Of a DNA stretch of 64,000 bases, positions 1-9,213 are shown in pieces (positions within the stretch are counted from its first letter, which is position 1; each line of letters starts with the position of its first letter). Position numbers and translations under genes: made by a program. Under the pieces are notes generated by a model, which made no database searches, was not told the origin of the DNA, and was given only the letters and a program-made list of their open reading frames with translations. Origin of the DNA: Nigrospora sphaerica (Eukaryota; Ascomycota; Sordariomycetes; Amphisphaeriales; Apiosporaceae); NCBI GenBank assembly GCA_018287875.1, contig JAGVVL010000002.1, forward strand, positions 5,828,001-5,892,000, given 5' to 3'.

Positions 1-1209
1 ATCTGAATCAAAGTGTGACGGATGGCAAGACAAGACACCCCCAAGGGAGGATGGCCCGGGTGAATCGTCCAAACCTTCTCCTCGCCGCCCTGCCAGCCCC
101 GTCTGCCAGTCCGCCCGCCAGCACCTTCGGTTCGCATTCGCCCTGTGCCACTTCACTGCCGTGGGTCTCACGGACGCGCTGGTTCGATGAATGTGCCGGG
201 CACGCCGTTGCCATGCTATCTCGCTGCTTGGCTACGCTGATTGTCCTCCTGTCTTGTCCGTCCGGTACGAATTCCCAAGTCGCAGGCCCGAGTGGGTCAC
301 ATCAATCCTCACTGGGAGATTGTGCCAGCCAACTCTAATTTCCACTTCGGACAGCCACCGGCGTACCTCTCGTGACAGCCAAGCCAGAGGAAGGCACGGC
401 AGAGCAGACAGACATAACAGGTGTAGGTAGGTAGCTCCTCGCTCGCACTCGTTCATCCAACGACGAGGTTGAGGGCGGGGCACCCGGGGAGAGGGGAGAA
501 AAGACGGAGGACGGAAGACGGAAGGGGGGGAGGGAGGCCATCTCCTAGCTTCATACCTTCCAACGTAGGAGGGCCAGGACGAAGCGGCCCGGGGCAAACG
601 GGCTTCCAGTTTGTTTTGTCAGGCCGGGCCAGGCCGACGATTGAACCAAACGGGAAAAGAACCCGCCGGATTAGACGGCGAAGCTCACAACTTGCTCGGC
701 TCGGCCGTCCATGGCCACACAGTAGTTCGTCCCCGGGACCGCAGGACAAAATCTCCATGAGGGCTTCGTTTCCCGCCCTTCGCCCTGCCTAAAGACTTAG
801 GTCGGTATTGCACTCGGTGGTTACTCGGTCGGAACGAGCAGTTTTCCCCCGCCGGCAGCAACCTCATACTTCCTACTGCGTTTTCCGTATTCGCCGCAGG
901 ACCACCCTTTGGGGTCCTTCCACTCGTCCAGCTTTCCAGTTCGATGGGCAGCCTGCCCCGGTGTGTGTGCGTCGCTGACTCGGCGTCTTGCTTCCTCACT
1001 CCACGCCCACGCCGGAAAACCCCCCGCCGGCCACCAGACACAGGATGGTCCGGCATGAAACACGCAGCGAATACAGCCACTGGCGCAAAATCCTCCGACG
1101 CGGCCAAGACAAGGTGCGCCGACGGGCCCGGGATCCCAATGGCCTAGCAAGGCTCCTGGCCGAAAGCCAGCCGGAGCGGGCCATACCCCACCATCTCCGG
1201 CCCAGCAAC
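1..1209. other. Left-edge non-coding region, no supported gene
   Basis: I see no gene here. The open frames on both strands are short, mutually overlapping and GC-driven, and none shows a recognisable domain. The last 165 bases (1045-1209) stay open in frame with the downstream 2EXR-like gene and could be its N-terminal extension if translation starts at the ATG at 1045. Otherwise this is promoter and 5' UTR. Confidence 0.5.
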
Positions 1210-2058
1210 ATGGCGGCCGAGAAAGCCGTGGGATTGACGGCCGGCCGGCTCCCAGCCTGTCTGTCGGACATTTCTCGTAACCCCACGCGCCAGCATCCCG
1301 GTATCTCCTTTTTGGACTTTCCGCCCGAGATCCGTGCCATGGTTTACCAGGCATGCGTCGACTACCCCACTTGTCGATCCATGTTTGACACCTATTACAC
1401 GCACCAAGGCGAGCCCAAGACGTCCAGCAAACGACCCTCGGCCATCAAGGCCGCCGTTCGCCTCCACACGCCCACCATCTTCTTGTTGTGCAAGCAAGTT
1501 TCACGCGAAGCCCTCGACGTGCTGCGGACCCGCCCCTTGGTCATCGACAAGATTCCGCCTTGGGTCTTTGGCCATGCTCGTCCGCTCCCGCTGGACTACT
1601 TCATCAGCACGCCGACCTTACAAAAGATCAAGTACATCGACATCCGGGTGGCCCTGGGAGAAGGGAGCCAGGGCAGCGGTCATGTTTGGATAGAGGTCCT
1701 CGACGATCTCCTCGAGGCCTTGACACCTTGCAACTCGGTCATCCAGTTTAGGGTCATGACAAAGCTCAGTCACGTTGACCACCTCGCGGTCTGGAATCGT
1801 GAGCTTCAGCTATACGAGCTGATGGTCCAGATGGTAAGCAGCGAGTCCCTAGCCCGTCGCCACCGGACAAGGATACCCAGAGAATACTAACCCAACTCGG
1901 GGGTTATCCAGGTGCAGGAGTGGGACCATAAGTATGCCCTTCGACCATGTACGGTCGATTTCGAACACTGGGTGTTGGACCACGCATATGCCTTCCGAGC
2001 AGGCTACAGAAGTCGGTGTTTTCCCATTCCCAAGCCCTTCGTGGCATGTGCATGCTGA
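1210..2058 (+). CDS. 2EXR/F-box-like domain protein, 2 exons
   Basis: This is a predicted 256-residue protein of unknown function. Exons are 1210-1833 and 1912-2058. The 78-nt intron has a GTAAGC donor, a CTAAC branch point about 25 nt before its end and a CCAG acceptor. Splicing restores an open frame ending in TGA at 2056-2058. The segment FLDFPPEIRAMVYQ (about residues 34-47) is the hallmark start of the fungal 2EXR/F-box-like fold (hydrophobic-x-LPxEIR-x-x-IY). It is followed by the usual 'leucine-rich, return to parent gene family' type of sequence seen in large Sordariomycete families. I chose the ATG at 1210 because of its good context (A at -3, G at +4). The ATG at 1045 would add 55 basic residues. 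Members may be substrate adaptors, but nothing here shows a partner. Family assignment is fairly secure; function is not known. Confidence 0.7.
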
Positions 2059-2556
2059 CTTTCCACAGACCCGCTCATACGCTCGTACCCAGATCCCGTT
2101 TTTTGGCCCGGCAGCATCTTGGAGTACGTTTAACTCGATGGGTACCACGTCGCATACGAATCGGCCGCGATATGCAAACAGGTATCTGGCCAGGTGGTGG
2201 CAATGCAAGGTGTCTATTGCTGATCGCATTCCGCCTTTCTTTAAAGCATTGCTTTCCAGCGTACCACATAGTAATATCGTGTAGCTAATTCAGCACGAAC
2301 ACATCCACATCATCATCACTGGTGATTCATGTTAAAGATGAGCCTAGCCGACAATAGCTCCTCAAGCATGCAAAGGAATAGACGGACTAAGCCAGCGCTG
2401 TACTTCATGCCGGCATGTGCCCTCCCAACTGATGATATCCTTCATGTGAATACCAACAAGCACTACTGCCAAAAGTTGAGGTATCGTCCCCAGTATGGTA
2501 AAGCCAAGGAAGGCCGAGACGGGGGCAAAATGATAAGCAGACGGAGATATACAACT

Positions 2557-2628
2557 AGACCACGGCGGGACTCGAACCCACAGCCTTCACATTAGGAGTG
2601 TGATGCGCTACCGTTGCGCCACGAGGCC
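2557..2628 (-). tRNA. tRNA-Arg(CCU)
   Basis: This is a full, intronless 72-nt cloverleaf read on the minus strand. The D-arm has GCGC/GCGC stems. The anticodon stem TCACA/TGTGA closes the 7-base loop CTCCTAA, giving anticodon CCT, which reads AGG (Arg). The variable loop is short. The T-arm GTGGG/CCCGC closes the loop TTCGAGT. The acceptor stem GGCCTCG/CGTGGTC pairs except for a U-U at position 5-68. CCA is not encoded, as expected in a eukaryote. The internal A and B boxes (TGGCGCAACGG, GGTTCGAGTCC) would serve RNA polymerase III. Confidence 0.93.
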
Positions 2629-3550
2629 GCTGCTTGATGATAGAAAATTGTGTTACGTTAGACTATACCCAAGTGACAAATCGAGTCTCCGTCGGCCCGC
2701 TTTGTTGTAGCAGCAGTGGGCTGACGACCTACCAAATATGCGCGGATGTATCTTGTGGATTCCCGCGGTGTCGTTGGGTGGGTAGAGAGTCCTTCAATAA
2801 GCCGTCCACTCTGTGGGGGGTGCGTCATATGAGTAATGGGTACTGCTGGGGATCAACTAAATATGGTTCAATAGATAGCTCTCTTACTGAGCTAGCTGGA
2901 GCCTAATAACAGCGGCCTGAGCGGACAAATGAGAGCTATACGCGCCTAGTCGTACAGTGTATAGCAGTGGTAGTCGTTGGCCCTGTGTTGTCGAAAGGCT
3001 TAATATATTTGGCAGGCGCTCAAGACCGGAGGCAGGATGCCCACAGTGTGAGTGCCGCAGCACCCACCAGTACGAAGCAAATACCACAAATCCTTCTCGA
3101 ATTTAGTAACTGAGAACAATGAAGTGTCTGGTGTGTGTCCAACTCATTCCAATAGTCTCTTTATAACTGACTGGTACGAAAGCAAATAGCTGGAGCCCTT
3201 CTTTCGCCTTCTCCCCCACCTTTAGTACTTGAGTACTTCCAATACCTGCGTACTCCCTTGCTGTTTAAGGAAGTCGCGGGTCAACAACGACGCATAGCGA
3301 GACGCGTTGCCGGTAATCGATGCCTACACCTTCCATACCTCTCACCATCACGTCAATCTCAACACCTCCCGAATTGGTACCACGGGCCGGCGTGGCACGT
3401 TGTCTTGACGAGAAAGCCAATCATTGACCGCTGCTAAGCGACAACAGTGTCGCGCCCTTAGGCCTTCCGTTCTCCGGGCTCTTGCCGGTCCGTTCAAGGT
3501 ACCTTTCGCCTGAGTACTTCTGGTACCATAGCGGCTGCCGCCAAGCGCCA
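2629..3550. other. Intergenic, promoter side of the SNF2 helicase gene
   Basis: No gene is seen. The stretch is less GC-rich than the coding DNA. At 3221-3256 there are repeated AGTACTT/GAGTACTTCC/CGTACTCC motifs of unknown meaning. The final 100 bases are presumably the 5' UTR of the helicase gene. Confidence 0.45.
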
Positions 3551-6404
3551 ATGGTCCGGTCCAAGCGCGACCGTCCCGTCGAGGTCGTCGACCTCACTGG
3601 TGACACGCCGCCGCGTTCTAAGAACCCTCGGCTGGAATCCAGTCAGGCACAGGGCTCGGGCGGCCCGTCGCAACCTGGCCCTCCCCAAGCCTCGTCCGCG
3701 TCGCAGGTGGTGAATGACGACGCCGAGGACCCTGGCGATCTAACACAGCAGGATGCATCCTCGCCGCAACTGGAGCTGTACGGCTCCTTGGACAACAAGA
3801 TCGTCGGCGTCAGGTATTACGATGGCATTGCGACCCCCGGCGAACTCGTCGTGCTGCGGCGAGAGCCCGATAATTTGTACGACCGTAACGCCATCCGGGT
3901 GGACAATGTCATGGGAGTCCAGATCGGTCACATACCTCGCAAGGTGGTCGAAAAGATAGCTCCATACATTGACAATGGGGACTTGGTTCTCGAAGGTGCC
4001 ATCATCGGCGAGAAGGGCGATTTTTTTTGTCCCATCCGGCTCTACCTCTACGGTACAAGCGACGCAGCTGGCCGGACCCAGTTGGAGGAGAGGTTAAAGA
4101 AGGACAAGCTCCTCAAGGCGACTGAGCTCAAGAGTACCAGAAAGGAGGCCGAGGCCCGTAGGAAGGGGCTGGGCCTTCGGAGTGGCGGGTCTCAGGTTGG
4201 ACTCGGCACCAGCACCAGCGCCGAAACTGCAGAGCGTGAGCAGCACGACGCGTTGTTGCAGAATTTGATGGCCGCCAGTGAGGGATTCGAGGCGCGACGA
4301 ACCGACGAACTGACGGATGCCTTGGCTACGGGTGAAACGGTATTGGAGACGATGCCGACGGCGCCACAACCAGATGCTATGAAATCGCAGTTGTTGCCTT
4401 ATCAACTCCAGGTACGGCGACCTGCGCCGGAAATTACCTTGCTTCTCTCACTGATGGTTTCTTGCAGGGTCTAGCATGGATGGTGGCCAAAGAAAACCCT
4501 CAGCTTCCAGCGGTGAACTCGGACCAAGTAGTACAGCTCTGGAAGCGAGGCCGGGCCGGTTGGTTTCAGAACCTAGCCACGTCGATTGTGTTGAATTCGC
4601 AGCCCAACCTCATCTCTGGTGGCATTCTGGCTGATGATATGGGCCTGGGCAAGACGGTGCAAACCATCAGTCTTATCCTATCCCAAGGGGCCACGGATGG
4701 ACCTACACTGATCATCGCCCCTGTGTAAGTCGCGTGCGCCGAGTGAACGCGACTCCCGCCCTGACACTTCTCCACAGGTCTGTTCTGGGCAACTGGGAGC
4801 AACAAATCCGTTCCCACGTGAAAGAGGAATGCCAGCCTCGCATTCTCGTGTACCACTCGTGCAAGCCCATGACGTCGGCCGAGATACAAGAGTACGATGT
4901 GGTAATCTCGACGTACGGTATGCTCAGCTCCGAGTCCAGAGCAAAGCATACAGACCGCCTGCTCGGCGTTGACTGGCGCCGCGTTGTGCTGGACGAGGGG
5001 CACAGCATCCGAAACCCGAATTCCCAGACGGCCCAAGCTGCGCAGAAGCTGCGTGCAAAGTCTCGCTGGGTGCTTACGGGCACGCCCATCATCAACAGCG
5101 TGAAGGATTTCCTGTCGCTACTTCAGTTCCTCAAGCTTGAGGGCGGACTGCAGGACAGCGATATTTTCGGCGCCGTCATCTACCGGCCCATCCGACAATT
5201 GCACGTACAGCACCCGGCTCGCGTCAACGCCGTGAAGATCCTAGCCCACCTGATGCAGGACATTTGCCTGCGCCGCAGGAAGTACATGAGGTTTGTCGAT
5301 CTCAAGCTGCCGCCCAAAACGGAATATGTCCACCGCGTCGCCTTCACCGCCACCGAGAGGCCAAAGTACGACGCCATGCTGAGGGAGGCGCAGGGGGAGC
5401 TGGCAAAGTACCAGAAGAAATCCAACAAGGGGCAGAAGGGCCGATACTCGAGCATTCTCGAGAGACTGCTGCGGCTCCGCCAAATCTGCAATCACTGGTC
5501 CCTCTGCAAGGAACGCGTCGACGACCTATTGGCACTTCTGGAAGACCAAAAGGTCGTTGTCCTGGATCCCAAGAACGTGGCCGTTCTGCAGCAGGCCTTG
5601 CAGTTCATGCTGGAGAGCCAGGAGGAGTGTTCGATTTGCTATGACCACATCGGAATCCACGAGCCCGTCATCACGGCTTGCAAGCACGTATTCGGCAAGC
5701 CTTGTATCCTGAAGGCCATTGAGATGCAGGGGGCCTGCCCCATGTGCAGAAATGCGTTGAAGGAAGAGTCCCTGGTCGAACCAGCGCCCGAGGTCGGGGC
5801 CGAGGAGCCCGCACCCGCAGACGAGACCAAGAGCGCCAAGACGGAAGCCTTGGTGAAGATCCTACAGGCAACCCTCCAAAAACAGGGCTCCAAGGTCATC
5901 GTCTTCTCCCAGTGGACATCGTATCTCAACGTCGTGCAGCACCGGTTGAAAGAGGCCAGTATTGCCTGCACCCGTCTCGATGGAGGCATGCCAAAGAAGG
6001 CGCGCGACGCGGCCATCGACACCTTGTACAATGATCCCAACACCTGCGTTCTGCTAGCCAGTCTGCAGGCTTGCAGCGTCGGCCTGAACCTGGCCGCTGC
6101 GGACACGGTCATCTTGGCCGACAGCTGTAAGTCCCTCGTAGATGCGGCGGCCGAAGAGGTGCTAACTCGACTTGCAGGGTGGGCGCCCGCCATTGAGGAC
6201 CAGGCCGTTGACCGAGTGCACCGGCTCGGGCAGACGCGGCCGACGACCGTCTGGCGTTTGGTCGTCGAGGGGACGGTCGAGGAGCGCGTCCTCGACATCC
6301 AGGCGGAGAAGAGACGGTTGGTCAGTGAAGCTTTCCAGGAGAAGTCTAGAGGAGACAAGGCCAAGGAAACGCGCATGGCCGACATTACAAGATTGCTCTC
6401 CTAA
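3551..6404 (+). CDS. HIRAN-SNF2-RING helicase / E3 ligase, Rad5/HLTF-like, 4 exons
   Basis: This is an 897-residue DNA-dependent ATPase with a RING, of the Rad5/HLTF (SMARCA3) class. In that family the protein remodels stalled forks and polyubiquitinates PCNA in the nucleus. Exons are 3551-4411, 4468-4724, 4778-6126 and 6178-6404, all in phase. Domains in order: a SUMO-interacting-like motif VEVVDLTGD at 10-18; HIRAN about 73-190; SNF2 N-lobe with Walker A DDMGLGKT (343-350) and DEGH box (445-448); an inserted C3HC4 RING at about 656-696 (CSICYDH...CPMC); and the helicase C-lobe ending in the motif VI region DQAVDRVHRLGQ, reconstructed across the last intron. It is shorter than yeast Rad5 (about 1170 residues), closer to HLTF-like proteins called SMARCA3-like 1. 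It could be a Rad5 paralogue rather than the sole PCNA ligase. ATPase, RING and HIRAN are seen; the PCNA role is inferred. Confidence 0.9.
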
Positions 6405-6730
6405 TTTGTACGACGAGAAGGGCTGGAAACGCAACACTTTTGAAGGGGGCGGAGGAGGTTTAGCATGCACGATAGACAATACGTCAATGGAACCGGCGGG
6501 TAACCACCCCGGCACCTTAAATCAAGTATATCAGTACCGGTGCTTCCCCCCGTCACCGTGTCCATGGCATGTACGCATAATGTCGGGAAACCATGACATG
6601 GCCAATCGGCGGCGCGGTGCGCCCGCGGGATCCCATGGTGAAACTCGCAATCGATGCAAGGCAGTCTATACATGGCTCCCCGCCCCTCCCCACCTCCCAG
6701 ACCTCCGGACGTTATCTCGCGCGACCCAGG
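6405..6730. other. Convergent intergenic gap (326 bp)
   Basis: This lies between the 3' ends of the helicase gene (+) and the phosphopantetheinyl transferase gene (-). I see no gene. It presumably holds both 3' UTRs and polyadenylation signals, but no canonical AATAAA is obvious. Confidence 0.45.
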
Positions 6731-7487
6731 TCATCGCGGCGAGATGCTGCTGCCGCTGCCACTGCTGTTGTTGTCGTTGCTGCCGTCGTCGGGCGGGGGC
6801 AATGCCAGGCACACGGCGGCGGCGTAGTCGCCGTCGTGGCTGATGCTGAGCAGGGCCGTCGTGTCGGGGCGGCCGGGGGCGTCGGCGGCGACGACGGCGA
6901 CGGGGGGGGCGCTCGACCGCGCGTCGGCCGGTCCGGGACCGGGCGCGGGCGCGGGCGGCCGCGTCCGCACGCGGACGAGCTGGAACGTCAGCCGGCGGTG
7001 CGGGTGCGCCTTGATGGCGGCCTCTTTGGCGGCGAACCTGGATGGCGGGGGAGGGGGGTAAGCAAGGCCGAGGGTTGGATCCTTCCCGGTTGGCCTTCCG
7101 AGCAGGTGGCCGTTTGTCCACCGGGCGTTCCTCCCCGAACTGTGGACTGATGAAAGCAAAGGGAAAGAGAGAAAGGGAGGGTGGGAGGAACGGGTGATGA
7201 AATTAAACGTACCGGCCCGCCATGAAAACGGCGGCTGCCCAGAGGTCCGGGTCCCTCGCCGCACCCGCCGCCGCGTCGTCGTCCTCCTTACCGGATCCGA
7301 CAGCCGCGGGACGGGCGTCGGGCGGCGGCGACGCCGGCAGGCACCGCAGCAGCGCCCGGGGCCGGGGGTCCTGGCGCTCGGCGGGGGTCAGGACGCGCGC
7401 GACGAAACGCGGTCCGTGGCGCGAGGCGAGGATCCGGTAGATGCGCGGGATGTGGCAGATGTCGTTGCCGAGACCCAGTGGAAGCAT
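6731..7487 (-). CDS. AcpS-type 4'-phosphopantetheinyl transferase (holo-ACP synthase), 2 exons
   Basis: This is a predicted 193-residue small AcpS-type enzyme. It transfers 4'-phosphopantetheine from CoA to a serine of acyl carrier protein; in fungi this stand-alone type (Ppt2) serves mitochondrial ACP. Exons on the minus strand are 7487-7213 and 7037-6731. The 175-nt intron has a GTACGT donor and a CAG acceptor, and joining it recreates the diagnostic AGRFAAKEAAIKA. Also present are LGLGNDICHIPRIYRIL near the N-terminus (Mg-binding Asp) and SISHDGDYAAAV near the C-terminus. Alanine/proline/acidic insertions separate the motifs. No clear mitochondrial presequence is visible from the ATG at 7487. 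An in-frame ATG at 7778 would add 97 residues. Family is certain; location is inferred from the family. Confidence 0.85.
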
Positions 7488-8196
7488 GGTGCCGAGGTTT
7501 CTACTTTCCTTTTGTTTTCCTGTCTCGATCAACGGGAGAAAATGAAATAGCGGAGAACGGGACGGGGAGAGGGCGAGTGGTGATGTGAGCGCAAGGTGAG
7601 AACGCGTCCAAGATTGGTACCTTGTAAGAGGTATGTACTTCTTAGGTGGGCAGCTTGGCGCAAGACCCGACATATTAGTATAGTTGAGCAGGTTGGTCGG
7701 ATCCAATGGAGACTCGGTGCCAGGCCCGAATAAGCAACCGAAGTCGTTTCTCACATGCGAGGCGTGAGTTTCTGGCATCCCGATGGAAAAGGAGAATAAT
7801 ATCCGTTACTACTATTTTTCATTACTGGGAGCGGGTTGAACATGGTATTCGGCTCCCCTGCGTCGAGTGTGCGCACACAACTCGTGCCAACCCAGAGCTG
7901 CTGCATCACAACAGGGTCAAATCGAGCGTCGCAGCTCGTTTTGAAATACGCAACCACCCGACAACCTCTCTTCCCTGGTGCAGCAATACAACCAGGGATA
8001 CATCAAACACATACCTTCTCCCGAGTTCCACACAACGTGCGCCGGCCCCCGTGCCACTAGATCACAATGCCCGACAATTTTTAGATTCCTTCATTTCCTT
8101 CGTCACCGACACCGTCTGAGCCTCTGATGCCGACAGATCATCGTACGCTTTCGTCTCAAGTGCCCCATCGTGCCCTTGACAACAGAGCCAACGCCT
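7488..8196. other. Intergenic between PPTase and DUF1774 genes
   Basis: No separate gene is seen. The minus-strand frame of the PPTase stays open upstream to an ATG at 7778, but the encoded sequence looks like untranslated leader. The remainder is probably the 3' UTR of the DUF1774 gene. Confidence 0.45.
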
Positions 8197-9213
8197 CTAC
8201 TCGGCCAGCAGGGGTGCGCGTTCGGCGTCGGGCTGCATCTGCGACTGTAACTGCTCTCTCCACCGGTAATCACGGCCGGTAGCAGCAGGAATGGCGATCA
8301 CCAGGGTGGCGACAAACAGAGTCGCCATGATGGTAAAGGCAAAGATCCACTGGAAGGCAATGATCTGGCGGAAGAACTGGGAGACACCAATGGCGGCGGC
8401 GATGACGCTGAGATTGAAGCCCATAGTGTAGTCCTGTGGACGTGTTAGCGTGCCAATCCCCGTGGCGAAGCGCGCGCGCGTGCGCGCGAAGGGGGGGAAG
8501 ATGGTGGCTACGAACCTTGTAAGCGACAATGAAGAACATGCCGTAGGCCAGAATGCCCCAGATGAAGATGTTGCCAAAGATTCGGGACACCAGGCTGGTG
8601 GCGTGCGGCACCATGATGGCGCCGTTCCAGTACACGGCAACAAAGGTCCAGGCCAGCGGGCCCGAGACAACGGGCTCGTGGATGAAGCGCGGGTAGCCAA
8701 CATGGCGGAAGTACAGCGACGACAGGTTGATCCAGTTGAGGATGATCATGACTTCGGCCCAGGCGAAGTAGCTCCTCACAAACAACATGACGAAGGCGAA
8801 GTGGAAGAGGTTGTTCATGATGAAATGGCTCCCCACGGCGCAGGCCGGGTTCAGCTTCTCAAGATCGGTCGAGAAGAGGTGGGCAATGTAGCCACCTTGC
8901 AGGATAAACAAGAAAAGCCTGCGACGCCCGTTAGCCACGCCGCTCTCCGCGCGCGCATCCACCTCGGGCGCACTCACCAGTAGATGCTGGCAATGACGGG
9001 GTTCATCTGGAAGGCGGTTTCATGGAGGTGGTTCTGGCCCCATATCGTATGCCACGGCCCAGTACCATCGTGGGGCGCGTTGAAGGTGTAATAGAAGGAG
9101 ACGACGACGGCCAGGATCCAGGTGAGGATGGTGAAGAGCTTGTAGCCAAAGATGGCTCGCTTGTCATGCTCATCGCGCTTGGCGAAGGGGTTGACTGCGT
9201 CCAGGGTTAGCAT
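8197..9213 (-). CDS. DUF1774-family multi-pass membrane protein, 3 exons
   Basis: This is a 291-residue integral membrane protein matching the fungal DUF1774 pattern; its function is unknown. Exons are 9213-8978, 8918-8516 and 8433-8197. The introns are GTGAGT...CGCAG (59 nt) and GTTCGT...CACAG (82 nt), both with CTAAC-type branch points. The start MLTLDAVNPFAKRDEHDKRA is followed by a TM helix (YKLFTILTWILAVVVSFYY). Later come NHLHETAFQMNPVIASIYW, a helix at LFLFILQGGYIAHLFSTD, SHFIMNNLFHFAFVMLFVR, EVMIILNWINLSS, a SGPLAWTFVAVYWNGAIMV segment and two more C-terminal helices, ending RAPLLAE. That is about seven membrane spans. The second intron contains an alternating GC tract. Family call rests on recalled pattern (NPFAKR start, SHFIMNNL motif, GP-AWT--A--WNGA). 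Confidence 0.75.

Noticed and set aside
685..1354. Long minus-strand open frames opposite the 2EXR-like gene
   Set aside because: Compositional shadows in GC-rich DNA; no domains, while the plus strand has an intron and family motif.
5639..6385. Minus-strand frame of 248 codons under the helicase
   Set aside because: Antisense shadow of a strongly conserved helicase exon; no domain.
6593..7150. Plus-strand 185-codon Gly/Arg-rich frame
   Set aside because: Reverse complement of the PPTase C-terminal exon and intron; composition artefact.
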